64,000 nucleotides of DNA from positions 806,001-870,000 of the forward strand of contig CM072884.1 in the NCBI GenBank assembly GCA_037013685.1. Direction: 5' to 3'. Both the position numbers and the translations under genes were made by a program. The stretch is from Acridotheres tristis. Taxonomy: Eukaryota > Chordata > Aves > Passeriformes > Sturnidae. Numbering within the stretch: position 1 is the stretch's first letter; each line of letters opens with the position of its first letter. The notes under the pieces are model-generated. The model was not told the DNA's origin, searched no databases, and saw nothing but the letters and a program-made list of their open reading frames with translations. Positions 1 through 10,453 of this stretch are shown here, in pieces.

Positions 1-190
1 TATGCACGTCCAGGCCTCCCCCCAACCCAGGACTAGGGGAAGTCAGAATTTCTCCTCCAAGCACCAGAGGGATCTGAGAGCAGTTGGGCAGGAAAGCATT
101 CCTGGAAAGCTTAATGTTCTGACCTGGCAGCTGCCATGGAATCATGGCAGCCACAGACAGACCCCGCCACCCCCAAATCTCCCAACCTAC

Positions 191-1211
191 CTGCAAAGGG
201 GTTGTCCCCTCCAAAGAACTCCCTGAAGACCTTTTCAGGGTTGTTGTGGAACACGTATCCGACGCTCCAAGGGTTGTCACTTGCAAACTCCAAGGGGATG
301 CCACCTTTGAGCCCCTCTTCCCCGAATTTGTCATAGATGCCTTTCTTCATAGCTTAGGGAACAAGGAGGTGTTGGGAATTGAGGGAGAGCCCCAGCCTGA
401 GATCCAGGTTTTGTTTGAGTGGAGGCTGGAGAAGAGGGTTCCCAGGAGCAGAGAGGATAGACATGGCAGTGTGTACCAGTTCCCAGCTGGGCTGTGGGTC
501 CCAGAGCTGGTCCTGCCAGGGACCAGGAATTCACATCCCCTTCCCACCCCTGCAGTCAGGGCAAGGGGACACTCCCCACTTACGGTCGCTGAGCACATCG
601 TAGGCCTCTGCCAGCTGCCGGAACCGCTTCGGCCCCCAGGGCTCCTTGCATTTTAATGGATGGTATTTCAGGGCCAACTTCCTATAACTAAGGAGCACAG
701 GATGGTTTGGGTTTTGGGGCATTTTAAATCCCATCTCATTCCCACCCTCTGCCATGGGCAGGGACACCTTCCACTATCCCAGGTTGGACAGAGCATGGAG
801 CAACTTCCAGCGATCCAGGGGCAGCCACAGCTTCTCTGGGCACCCTGTGCTAGGGCCTCATCACCCTCACAGGGAACAAGTCTTTCCCAATATCCCATCC
901 ATCCCTCCCCTGTGGAAGTGGGAAGCCATTCCCTGTGTCCCATCCCTCCATCCCTTGTCCCCAGTCTTGAAGTCCCTTTAGTCCCTGCAAGGAGCTCTGA
1001 GGTCTCCTCTCCAGGTGAGCAGCCTCAGCTTTCACAGTCTGGCTCCACTGAGCAGAGGGGCTCCAGCCTCAGTGTATGGCCATGGGCCCTCCAGCCCCAC
1101 TGAGGGGGGACACCCCCTTCCCCTAATGCTGGGGGTCCCTCACGCCTTCTTAATGTCGTCGGCGGTGGCCCCGCGGTCCAGCTCCAGCACAGCGTAGTAG
1201 TCCAGCCCCAT
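191..1211 (-). CDS. DNAJB13: DNAJB13, DnaJ (Hsp40) homolog subfamily B member 13, 5' part (three coding exons)
   Basis: Radial-spoke/sperm-flagellum J-protein of motile cilia (family knowledge). Coding exons read on the minus strand: 1144-1211 (starts MGLDYYAVL), 584-687 and 191-352; donors GTGAG, GTAAG, GTAGG and AG acceptors keep frame across all joins. About 111 codons are present; the remainder of the gene lies beyond position 1. The J domain covers roughly residues 4-65 ([12 protein letters not shown], then AEAYDVLSD), followed by [14 protein letters not shown] and the start of the Gly/Phe-type linker (FFGGDNPFA). The usual HPD tripeptide is HPL, as in mammalian DNAJB13, which supports this paralogue over DNAJB1/B4/B5. 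The ATG at 1209-1211 is the only one matching the family N-terminus. It lies on the same strand as PAAF1 and only about 170 bases beyond that gene's poly(A) signal. Positions 1-190 are intron 3, with nothing else seen. Confidence 0.95.
694..1075 (-). mobile_element. CR1 LINE 3' fragment in DNAJB13 intron 1
   Basis: Reading the plus strand shows the reverse complement of a CR1 3' end: GGTTTGGGTTTTGGGGCATT, then GCCATGGGCAGGGACACC, GGGCAGCCACAGCTTCTCTG and the gggacaca/agctctgagg blocks. It is 5'-truncated, as is typical. Its 3' end stops within about 10 bases of the acceptor of DNAJB13 exon 2. Confidence 0.9.
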
Positions 1212-1300
1212 AGCGTCCCGTTGCTATAGCCACACGGCTTCCGCTCCGCCTAGCGCGGGGCATGACGGGAAACGTAGTTCCCCCGCTCACTTCCGCACTC
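1212..1300 (-). promoter_or_regulatory. DNAJB13 promoter with X-box-like and ZNF143-like motifs
   Basis: CpG-rich stretch just upstream of the DNAJB13 ATG. 1220-1233 reads GTTGCTATAGCCAC, an imperfect RFX X-box (consensus GTTGCC-AT-GGCAAC). 1257-1281 on the minus strand reads AACTACGTTTCCCGTCATGC, close to the ZNF143/Staf SBS motif (ACTACAATTCCCA-CATGC). Motif calls are by eye; function is inferred. Confidence 0.5.
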
Positions 1301-1384
1301 TGCCGGCCCCGCTCAACCCTCACCCTCTCTTTTTTTCCTAAAAATCGTCAAGTTTTCATGGAAAAACATGCATGAACACAGGTG

Positions 1385-1717
1385 TTATCAAAGCAGCGGT
1401 TTATTTCCCTCCATACTGTGACAGCCACTTGCACTATACCCCCTCTCCCCCTTCATTTATTTATTTCTCCCCACTACAAACAGCATTTTTTCAGCTCTGG
1501 AAATGCAAGCACAACATCATTACAACACAAGATCATTTCTACATTAAAAATTGATCCCAGTTGTGTAGTAGGAAAAAAATATGAGCTGTTACAAAAACCA
1601 CTGTGTATAGAGCCTGGTCATCACAACAACCTCAAACTTGTACACACACATCCCAGGAAAATCAGCTTGGAAGAGCCTTTCTATGACACTTTTCCTTTAT
1701 TTGGCCCCTTCAAACAC
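1385..1717 (-). other. PAAF1: PAAF1 3' UTR with poly(A) signal
   Basis: Follows the PAAF1 stop codon at 1718-1720. The minus strand carries AATAAA at 1400-1405, so cleavage is expected near 1380-1390. A second run of overlapping ATTTATTT-like sequence near 1457-1470 could offer upstream signals. No other gene is visible here. Confidence 0.75.
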
Positions 1718-4700
1718 TTAAAGGTCAGAAAGTTGGTATCTCCTCACTATCCCATCTCTGCAACACGTGTAGATTTCCTTCTCCCAAGAAGCCACCTGAA
1801 GAAGGAAAAAAAGCAGTGTTAACACAAAGTTTTTTCCAAGTCACTGTTCCCAGTGAAATCCTCAAAGATGAGCTTTCCTTCTGGACTTTCATACAGGGAA
1901 ATCCTCTTGGAACAGCACTAGCAGGTTTTAAAGGACAGTTCCAGCTTTCACCAGAGTTTAGGGAGGAAATGTGTCTTCCCACAAGGGTTGGAGTTGTGCA
2001 GGTCAAACCTCAATCCTGTCCTGCGTGTTCATCTGAGGGGCTGTGTTGGGTGGGAAATCGGGAACTGGACTGTGGAGCTAGGACAGGTTAAAAGAAGGGC
2101 CCACTTCCAGGCTAAGAGTCCAGGCTGCACTCCCTGATCTGTTCAAGCACAGTGGGATGCCTGGAACACACAGCAAAGACCCTATTCCTGGCCCCAAATC
2201 CCCAGGGAACAAGATGGGTCAGGCAGCACCATTGCTTTCACCCTCAGGATTCTCCCAACACCCTTGATCCACGCTTTTTATAGGAACACAGCTCTGTCAG
2301 AGCTGCTCCAACTCCATCATTCCAGTCAGCCCCTGCACAACAGAGATAAAGCCAGGGAATGCTGCAGAGGATTTTTTTGTGCAAAATATCAGGATTATTC
2401 ATGTAGGAAAAACAAAGACAAGCTCAAAAGCCAACTGTATGAAGGAAGCTGCCGAGGTAAAACACCTGAGGTGAAGGCAGCTGCCTCCTGCCTGGCATCA
2501 GCTTTCCCTGCCCACTTTCTCCTCAGGGATCCCCCATGTGTCTTACCTTGTACACAGGGTCGCAGTCAGCCTCAGTGAGATCCAGGACATAACCCAGGTC
2601 TTGCTGAACAACAAAGCAGGTGCCATCCCCTGCAAGGAAGGCACAGCAGCCAATTAGTGAAACAAGCCATGCTCTTGATTACAAACAGAAATTCTATCGG
2701 GAAAAGGCTCCAGTGGGTGAGATGCACCCTGGAAGCCCCATTTTGGAGGGATATGAGGGATGTGGAGGGTGGAAATCCCAAAGCAAAGGGGCAAGAGGAC
2801 AATGCCCAAAGAGCACAAGGCTCTTTGACTTGATTATAGGATTTCTACGGGCACAAAACAGCTCTGGCATTACCTTGGCTGGCAATAAATCCATCTCGGT
2901 ATGGGAGCAGGGAAAGCACTGGTGCTCCTGATCTACGGATCACCTGGATTGGTGCACTAGGAAAAGGAGCAGAAACAAGGGGTGAGGACTGCTGTTCAGA
3001 GAAGCTAGGGCTGCACCTGGATCCCTGGAAGTGTCCAAGGCCAGGCTAGACGAGGTTGGGAGCACCCTGGGACAGTGGAAGTTGTCCCTGCCTGTGGGAA
3101 GGGGTGGAACTAGCTGGGCTTTAAGGTCCCTTCCAACCCAAACCATTCCATGATTCTTTCCTATGGACCGAGTTAGCAGGGAACAGCAGTAAAAGCCCAC
3201 AGCTACTTCCAGTCCTATGCTGGAATGAGGATCAGGGTACATGTCAGGGGGGAATATTGATGTTAAGAAGTTTTCTGACGAATTCATCTCCACATATGTG
3301 CACACAGATGATATAAATATAAAATAATACAAATGTTTATACAACAATACACACAGCATATCAACATAATGCAAGTGGCTTGGAAATGGCACTGCCTGGC
3401 AGCACCCTCTGCCTGACTCTCTTTTCCAACCAAAACACTGGTTGGTTGCCCCAGGCACTCACTCACTTTGTGTTTCTCACATCCAGCTGGTAGATGTTCC
3501 CATCCTGAGTCCCTGCCAGAATGTAGGTGCTTGATAAGAATGTGCAGCAGTTAAAGGCATCAGATCCAACAAAGAGGAACACCTGAGGATTTGGGAACAA
3601 ACCAAGTGTCAGACATGGGGGACACCCGCAAAAGGGAAGCAGTCATTTATTTAGAAGACAGTAAAGCTGCCACTGTTTAATTTTAAATACTGTTTTCCCT
3701 GTTCCCAAGTTCAATCCTGAGCAATTCTTACTCCTCACATAAAAATCTGTCCAGAAGGAAGGAGAGAGTATCCCTTTATTGTACCAGGCTTTGGCCTCTC
3801 CTCCAGTTCAGGTTTAACCTGGCCCAGTTTCCCATCCCAGTGTTCTGACAGTCCCAGATCCTTACTGGCTGCCTGCTCTGCAGTCCCACTCCTTGAAGCT
3901 TCTTGTCCTCTCGAGCCAGCAGCAGGATTTTCCCTTCTGTCCCGACCTCACGTTCACCTGGCAGAAGGACAACAGGTAATTCCAGCAGTAGCTACACAAC
4001 AAATCTTAGTGGGGTCAGAACCAAACAGCTTGAATCACCCCAGCTCAATTGTGCCAAGATTCCTCCAGATTCCAAGACACCAGGAAGGTCAGTAACCAAG
4101 CAGAGCTCATCACTCAAACTGCATGACAGGGCTGAATTCCACCCGGGACTGGAGTGCTCTGTTCCCTTCCCAAGGTGATACAAGGACATGGAGCAGCATT
4201 CCAGACACTTGGCATGACTGGTGACAAACGGAAGCAGTTTGGGGCAGGGAATTGAAGGGGGATTTTAAGGGAAAGGCCCTTACTGGGAGGTTTCTCGGGC
4301 GTGCCCAGGTTCAGGGAGTTGTCAGCAGTGCCCAGGGCGATGCCATTGATGGGAGAGCCACAGTCAGCAATGATGCCCAGGCAGGCAGATTTCCCACAGT
4401 CCCAGAGACGGGCAGTGCCATCCCGGGAGCAGGACAGGACATTTCTTCCCCGATCCACTATGGCAGTGTCCAAAATACCTGCAGGAAACCAAAGACTGTG
4501 TTCATACAGACACACAAAGCACCTGATTTCCCAAGCTGAACTCGACTACTGGCTCCAGGACACTGTCCCCAGTGACAGCAGTCACACATAGACAAGTTCT
4601 GCTTCTAGAAAAAGGTGCCTGTGGAAGGCAGCAGCTCCCAGAAAACCTCACAGAGAAGAACCACCATCTGGCACAAAGCGAAGATATCATCAATCAAATG

Positions 4701-7700
4701 ATCAGCAACACCTCACCTCAGCCCGAGGTGATGCCACACAAAATTAACCTCTAATTTGGGCAGAAAAGAGCCTGGCATTTTTAAACGTTCCCGTGTGCAC
4801 CTCTGGATAATCCTAAAAGCACTATCCCTATTATACAGCTACAGCAACATCCGAAGAGCAGTGTCTGCTGACACTAAAATCCCTTAACTACTTTATTTTA
4901 CTGTGTGCTGTCAAACCTGGATCTGAAAAATGTCAGTGGTTTTCTTAGCAGAGAACAGAGAACAGAAGGTTTAATTGGCTACAGAAGCTTAAAGGACAGG
5001 ATAAGCCAAGCAAACAGACTGCAGCAGTTTGGGCTGGAGGAATAAGCCGTGACTAAAGTCACCTCAAGAGTGACTGGCAGCACTACTCTGACCAAGGTTC
5101 TGCCATACCACCTGGTTTGGTTAGGGGACATCACTGCAAAAGCATTTTCAGTGCACACAAATAGATTATAGAATGGCTTGGGTGGGAAGGGACCTTGAAG
5201 ATCAACTTCCAATCCCCAAATCATGTAAGAACAATGGCAGGTTCAGCACAAGATGGGTTTTTGAGTTAATCAAGTTTAGGGCATCCAGACATGGGGTTTA
5301 TTAACCTCTCAATCAAGCCCAGCACCTCATAAGACAGTGAAAACCAGAGCCTGGACACAGCAATTGGTAGCTCAGGGAAGAGACAATTTGGGGTAGTGTT
5401 TGGGGTATCTGATGCCACATTGCAGACATCAAACACAGAGTGCAGCAGGCTGGCGACTGGACATCAGCTCTGGAGTGCAAGGCAAGTACACAGACAGCAA
5501 ATGAAGCATTTTAAGGGCTCTATACCTGCTTTGTGACCTTTAAATGTTACTACACAGCCGGCATCTTCTGCTGACCAGATCTTTAGCTGGGCATCCATTC
5601 CCCCACTCAGAACGACAAGGCCCGATGGGAAAAACCTGCAACAATTCACATCATACACATGGCCTTCCAAAAGTCTCTGGAAAAACAAAGAACTACATGC
5701 TAGTTCCATTGTCATCGTCCTCGTGCTGAGCATTTGCTGAGTTATGACACTGGAAAACTTGTCATTCTCACATGGCCAAAGGATTAAACTCAAATCTTCT
5801 GGGTCTGCATTGCAGACCATTGCATCTGCAGTCCATTGGAGTGGACTGGTCTGAATTTGGGGCAGTCAGAGAGGTGACTTTGGGCCTCCCTCTACCATTT
5901 GAGCAACTAATTGCATAGCAAAAGATACTTTATTTGCTTCTGATTACAGGTTATATGTCTTTATCCTCTGCCAAACTGAGCTGACAGGTCAAGCCCCACA
6001 AGAAGGAGCTGTCCCCCTTTACTGGGAAGGCCACAAGTCAGGATATAGCTAAACCAGCACCACAATCTTTTTTTTCCTCCCCTCTTCTCTATTTTATAAA
6101 AAATTCAGTACTTTTACCATGCAAAATAGGGGCTGTTTGTGACCTGTTATTCCTGAGTACCTCTCTGAGCAATATCTGCCTTGGGAGAAGCCACCTTTTC
6201 CAACAGATACGACTTAAAGCCTCCAAGATCCCCAATTTCAAATAGCTTTTTGTTAAAAAGTCAGATTCTTCACAGGGTGTGGACAGGCTGACCAAAGTCA
6301 TGGCCTTCAGGAATGTCACAGACAACCCAAAACATTCAAGCCAGATGCTCTTACTCTTATTTCTCCATTTGCAGCCTGCCATATTTTCATGGTCCCATCT
6401 GTGCTGGTAGACACACCGAGTCCTCCACCACTGGAAATATCAAGGCAGGTAATCTGCAGGAAGGTGAAAGCACCAAGAATTAGCTTTATATAATTCTGTA
6501 TATAAAGATTCCTGCTCAACAGCCTAATTCTGTACAGAGAGCTGCTAAGTACATTCTCTGCCTGTGACTCTGCAAGACAAGGAGTAAAAGAAATGGAGAG
6601 GCAGAAGCCTGCACAACCAGCAGTTGTATTCCAGGTTTATCCCAGGTGGAAGAGAAATCTGGACTTTTCTAACAGGTCCTGTAAACAACAGATGAGAAAT
6701 AAGAAAACAGTTCATGGTAAGTGGCTCGACTCACAAGCCCACAAGACACAGTTCAGATATTTATGAAGCCAAATTCACAGCCTAAATTTGCTGAAACAGT
6801 GAACCAAAACTAGTTCTTTATACAAACTTGGGGCCCCTCCGAAAAAGGATATGGAGGGGCTGGAGCATGTCCAGAGAAGGGAACAGAGCTGGGGAAGGGG
6901 CTGGAGCCCCAGGAGCAGCTGAGGGAGCTGGGAAAGGGGTTCATGCAATGTGGATGGAATTACTTGAATGTGTTACATTTCGTTGTGTATGTCTGAAGTA
7001 TCTCACAATGTCTGCAAACGTATGCATGTACATTTGGGACACTTGGTGGCACAGGTTTTGGTAAGCTTGTGGTAAGCTGATCTCTTCCCTGTCCTGTACA
7101 TTTTGTTAATTAATATTGCTGTTACTGTTTCTTTTCTTATTCCATTGCTGTTCTCAGGAAATTCTTATCTCAACCCTGAGCTTGGTTCTTTGTGCCTCCA
7201 ATCACCCTTTCCATCCCGCTGCAGGAGGAGGGCGGAAAGAGTGAGTGGCATGTGGTCCAGGGTTAGAAACCATTCCTAGAACACAAGATCTCAGTTCCAT
7301 CTCCATTCCAACCCCTCACTGCAAGGACACCACAGACAGGGATGTGAGAGTTGCCAATCACACCCAGAGATTCCCATCTCATAAGTCTACTCACACTTTT
7401 CTGATGAATCCTAGAAAAACTTGTGTATGGAGCCAGGAACTTTGTGGACACATTTTCATGAGGACAGGAAATGAGAATGCTTTTCTAGAAGAGGAAACAA
7501 AGGAACAAGGCAATTAGAAATACTCTTAGTCCTGAAACAGAGGTTGCTGAGATAGAACTGTGGTCTGGACCCAGATGTGGGATCCCAGGGCCTGAAAATT
7601 CATGGGAGGGTCAGTGTGGGGCTCATCTGCTCACGATGCAGGTGGGAAGGAATGGCTGCTCCAGCCTGGCCAGCCACAGCCCTGTGAGGTGGTAGGGACC

Positions 7701-8580
7701 AGCTCCAGGGCTCTGCACAGTGGGAGACTTGGGATAGTGGGACAGGATTGTGCAGGATGACAGCTCAGGCTGTCAGAGCGGGCCCGTTTGTGCATGGGAG
7801 GTGGTGACCAACCGCTCTGCCCCCAGCCCTGGCACCTTGGTGACTTCCCCGACCACGAATCCCTCAGAGGCCACGATGTCTGGGACGCCGTCGGAGCTGA
7901 GCCCGCGCCGGGTGACGCTGCCATACAAGGTGGGCTTCCCTAGGGGACAGCAGCCGTCAGCTCCAACACCCTCACAGCCCCGAGCCCCGACACCCACAGG
8001 GACCCCACATCTTGTCCTTGTCCCCTCCCAACTCAGAGGGACTCCAACCACCCTCACCTCCTTCTTACCCACAAGGAACTCAAACATCCCCATCCCCGCC
8101 TAACCCCCACAGGGTCCCCAAATGACCCCATCCCCTTGAAGACTACAGGAATCCCAAAACCACCCCAATCCCTTTTAAACCGAGAGACCCGCACCCCCGT
8201 TTGAACCACGGGGCACCCCAGCAGCCCCGTTCCCTTCTAATACACGGGGCACCCCCCCACCAGCTCCTATCCCACAGAATCCCCCAACCATACGCCCCTC
8301 CTTCTGCTCGCACAGGCTCCTTAGACACCCTTCACCCCCAGAATCCTCTGGATCCACCCCGATCCCCTCTCATCCCCACGGCTCCCTCCAGGCCTCTTCA
8401 GGCCACTCACCGGGGCTGCGGCAGCTCAGCCAGGCCTCGCCCTCGTCCCTGCTGCAGAGAGAAGAAGCGGCCGTGAGCGGGGCAGGGAACGGGACAAGGA
8501 CAGAGACAAAGAAAAGGACTGTTCTGTTCCTACCTCAACGCACGGGTCCAGTCGCTCTGGATCCGCAGAGTCGCCGCCAT
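1718..8580 (-). CDS. PAAF1: PAAF1, proteasomal ATPase-associated factor 1 (WD40 protein), complete, 12 exons
   Basis: WD40 protein that binds ATPase subunits of the 19S proteasome particle and restrains or chaperones 26S assembly (family knowledge). Minus-strand coding exons: 8534-8580, 8411-8451, 7836-7939, 7395-7484, 6355-6453, 5526-5676, 4284-4478, 3866-3957, 3467-3582, 2874-2956, 2547-2629, 1718-1795. All joins are GT-AG and in frame, giving 1179 bases, 392 residues plus TAA, the same length as human. Landmarks: MAATLRIQSDW start; KFLAPYTSFSRIH near residue 80; WD-type strands MKIWQ, LKIWSAED and ARLWDCG; GTQDGNIYQLDV; C-terminus RRYQLSDL. The ATG sits in an AAGATGGCGGC (YY1-like) context, typical of housekeeping promoters. 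Divergent from COA4, with start codons 428 bases apart. No frameshift or missing exon was seen. Confidence 0.97.
2995..3158 (+). mobile_element. CR1 LINE 3' end in PAAF1 intron
   Basis: Sense CR1 3' end: GGATCCCTGGAAGTGTCCAA, then GGGACAGTGGAAGTTGTCCC, and the terminus TCCCTTCCAACCCAAACCAT followed by TCCATGATTCT. It is 5'-truncated and lies between PAAF1 exons 9 and 10. Confidence 0.92.
5166..5225 (-). mobile_element. Short CR1 3' terminus in PAAF1 intron 6
   Basis: ATTATAGAATGGCTTGGGTG then GGAAGGGACCTTGAAGATCA is the reverse complement of a CR1 terminus, about 60 bases long. Downstream sequence to about 5460 has no recognisable element. Confidence 0.75.
6850..6945 (+). mobile_element. CR1 LINE internal 3'-UTR fragment in PAAF1 intron 4
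   Basis: GGATATGGAGGGGCTGGAGC, ATGTCCAGAGAAGGGAACAG and AGCTGGGGAAGGGGCTGGAG match the CR1 block that normally precedes the 3' terminus. Both ends are truncated. The rest of the 6454-7394 intron shows nothing further. Confidence 0.75.
7940..8410. repeat. C-rich degenerate repeat filling PAAF1 intron 2
   Basis: Intron 2 is strongly C-rich on the plus strand, with recurring ACCCCATCCCC, CACGGGGCACCCC and GATCCCC words at irregular spacing. It looks like a decayed minisatellite rather than unique sequence. No gene is seen. Confidence 0.45.
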
Positions 8581-8760
8581 CTTTGCCGAGGTAACTGCAC
8601 ACTTCCGCCTCCTTACTTCCCGTCAACCCCCGCGCGAGCGGAAGAGGCGAGACCTGTCAATCAACTAGCCCCGCCCCTTCCGTGTCACGTCCCGGAAGTG
8701 CCGTGCCGCGCTCCCGCATTAAAGGGGCCGCGCTGCTCTGGTACGGGGGCTGTCTACTGG
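8581..8760. promoter_or_regulatory. Divergent CpG promoter of PAAF1 (minus) and COA4 (plus)
   Basis: CpG-dense sequence between the two divergent genes. Visible motifs: GCCCCGCCCC GC-box near 8668-8677; TGTCACGTCC (CRE/E-box-like) followed by CCGGAAGTG (ETS/GABP-like) near 8683-8702; CACTTCCG on the PAAF1 side near 8600; and the YY1-like AAGATGGCGGC over the PAAF1 start. No TATA box. Transcription start sites are not determinable from sequence. Confidence 0.65.
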
Positions 8761-8794
8761 GGAAGCGGGGGGGGGCACCCATGGGTAGAGTGGG

Positions 8795-8960
8795 AAGGGG
8801 ATCGCGGAGGGTGTTGGACATCCGTGGGGGATTGGGCACCTTTGGGAGCGGGTTGAGGAGGGTGTTGAATAGCCACGGGGCATTGGGCACCCTGGGGAGG
8901 TGAGGGATGGGGATCGAGGAGGGTGCTGGGATAAGGGGCACGGGGAGGGTGCGGAGGGCT
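8795..8960. repeat. G-rich tandem repeat (about 51-60 bp units) in the COA4 5' region
   Basis: The word GAGGGTG(T/C)TGG recurs near 8806, 8857 and 8918, with GGGGCATTGGGCACC-type segments between. This gives roughly three degenerate units covering the presumed COA4 exon 1 / intron 1. The GGTGAGG near 8898 could be the exon 1 donor. Confidence 0.6.
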
Positions 8961-9008
8961 CCGGGTGCCCCCAAAGGACACCGGCACCTCTCTCGTGCCC
9001 AGCTCCCC

Positions 9009-9263
9009 ATGGCGAAGGCCGGGCACGCCTGGAGCCGCGCGGCGGCACAGCAGGGCCAGGCCGAGGAGGGCGAGGATCCCCTGGATGCCATGATCGCGCG
9101 GACCGGCTGCCTGGAGCAGCACCGGCAGCTGCAGGAGTGCATGGAGGAGCGGCAGGACTGGCGGCACTGCCAGGAACAGGTCCGCGCCTTCGGAGCCTGC
9201 ATGGCCCGGCGGCAGCAGCAGCAGCAGCAGCGAGGGCCGAGCCCAGCCCAGCCCACGGACTGA
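9009..9263 (+). CDS. COA4: COA4 (CHCHD8), cytochrome c oxidase assembly factor 4, twin CX9C protein
   Basis: Small mitochondrial intermembrane-space protein needed for complex IV biogenesis and imported by the Mia40 disulfide relay (family knowledge). 84 residues, starting MAKAGHAWSR. Two CX9C motifs are visible: C-LEQHRQLQE-C and C-QEQVRAFGA-C, separated by the expected DWRHC-type linker; EDPLDAMIARTGC matches the family's conserved region before the first helix. The coding part lies wholly in one exon: an AG acceptor at 9001-9002 sits six bases before the ATG, so the upstream open frame is excluded. The C-terminus carries a six-glutamine run from CAG triplets (about 9213-9230) that I do not recall from mammals. 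It is divergent from PAAF1. Length is close to the human 87 residues. Confidence 0.95.
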   Translation: MAKAGHAWSRAAAQQGQAEEGEDPLDAMIARTGCLEQHRQLQECMEERQDWRHCQEQVRAFGACMARRQQQQQQRGPSPAQPTD

Positions 9264-9327
9264 CACCGCCCGGACTGCTCCCCTGTTGGGTTTATTTCGA
9301 TACGACTGCTCGTGGAATTGTTGGGAA

Positions 9328-9333
9328 ATTAAA
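9328..9333 (+). promoter_or_regulatory. COA4: COA4 poly(A) signal (ATTAAA)
   Basis: ATTAAA lies 65 bases past the COA4 stop codon; the gene should end near 9345. Confidence 0.65.
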
Positions 9334-9432
9334 TCTGGAATTTGTCATCCCTCGGCTTCATCTGTGCCGCTGGGATAACTTCAAGTTGGAGGGGGTGGCT
9401 GGTTTGGAGGGTACGGCGTCAAGCTGTGCCAC

Positions 9433-9642
9433 GGTAGGTTCAGGTTGGACACCAGGAAGAATGTCTTAATGGCAAGGGGTTTTAAGCATTGGGAGGGACT
9501 GCCTAGGGAGTCCCCATCCCTGGAGGTTCCAAGAACTGGACATGGCACTCAGTCCTCTAGGCTGGTGACAAAGTGGAGATTGGGCACAGCTTGGACTCAA
9601 TGATTCCAGAGGTCTTTGCCAACCAAAATGATTCTGTGGTTG
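9433..9642 (+). mobile_element. CR1 LINE 3' end between COA4 and MRPL48
   Basis: GGTTCAGGTTGGACACCAGG, AAGAATGTCTTAATGGCAAG, CCCATCCCTGGAGGTTCCAA and the terminus GGTCTTTGCCAACCAAAATG-ATTCTGTGG identify a sense CR1 of the second (CR1-X/Y-like) 3'-end type. The rest of the 9345-10310 gap between the two gene ends shows no gene. Confidence 0.85.
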
Positions 9643-10327
9643 TGGATATCCAGCCCAAAATGTCCCAAATCCAGGAACATACACAGCACTCAGGCTGGGT
9701 CTTACCTCTAGAATAGCCCTGCTATGGATTTTTACTCCGTGTCCTCTGTGCCATCCTAAGGCTTTTTCCAGCAGTGCTTATCTCATGTCCTACAGGATGG
9801 GATTTATCTCCTGGGAAGCCACAGAAAAATTAGGAATGGGAGAAAAAGCAATTCGCATCTGACCATCATGTGCTGGTAAATAAGCCTTGAGAAAGATAAT
9901 AAAATTGGTTTTTGCATGGATTTTGCCAGAAACAATGTTCCAGGTTATTTCCCAGGAATATGGTGCTGGGAATACCGAGGGGCTGGGCATGGAAGCATAA
10001 GCAACACCTGGACAGCCCCAGTTTGGGAGAGAGTGTAAATTCATTTTCCCTCTTTTTCACGAGCTGGTTCTTAGAAAGGGGGAGAAAAAGCCTCCAAACA
10101 AACCCGTATCTGGAAGAGTTTCTCCTGGCATCCAATCAAATTTGGTTATAACAATTCCTGGGATTGTTGCAGCACAACATTACTCATGCACAGAGATTTC
10201 TGCAGAAATTCCCACCTATCAAAAGCAAAATAGGCAGGAATTTAAAAAAAAAAAGTGAAGGTAAACCCACATTCCATTGTGGCACCTCTGCTCCCAGTAC
10301 AAACCAGTCAGATACAAACACATTACT

Positions 10328-10333
10328 TTTATT
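10328..10333 (-). promoter_or_regulatory. MRPL48: MRPL48 poly(A) signal (AATAAA)
   Basis: The minus strand reads AATAAA 120 bases past the MRPL48 stop; the transcript should end near 10310. Confidence 0.75.
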
Positions 10334-10453
10334 GAGACAAGCTGGTTGCCAGCAGCAGGAATTCCTTCCAGTTCACTGAGTTATCAGTACTGAGCTCATG
10401 GAAGCACCCTCTGGAGGCTGGAACAGCCCACGGATGGCACATTGTTCCTCACC

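Noticed and set aside
8907..9008. Longer COA4 start upstream of 9009
   Set aside because: A splice acceptor AG at 9001-9002 lies between it and the conserved coding part, and the upstream sequence is a tandem repeat.
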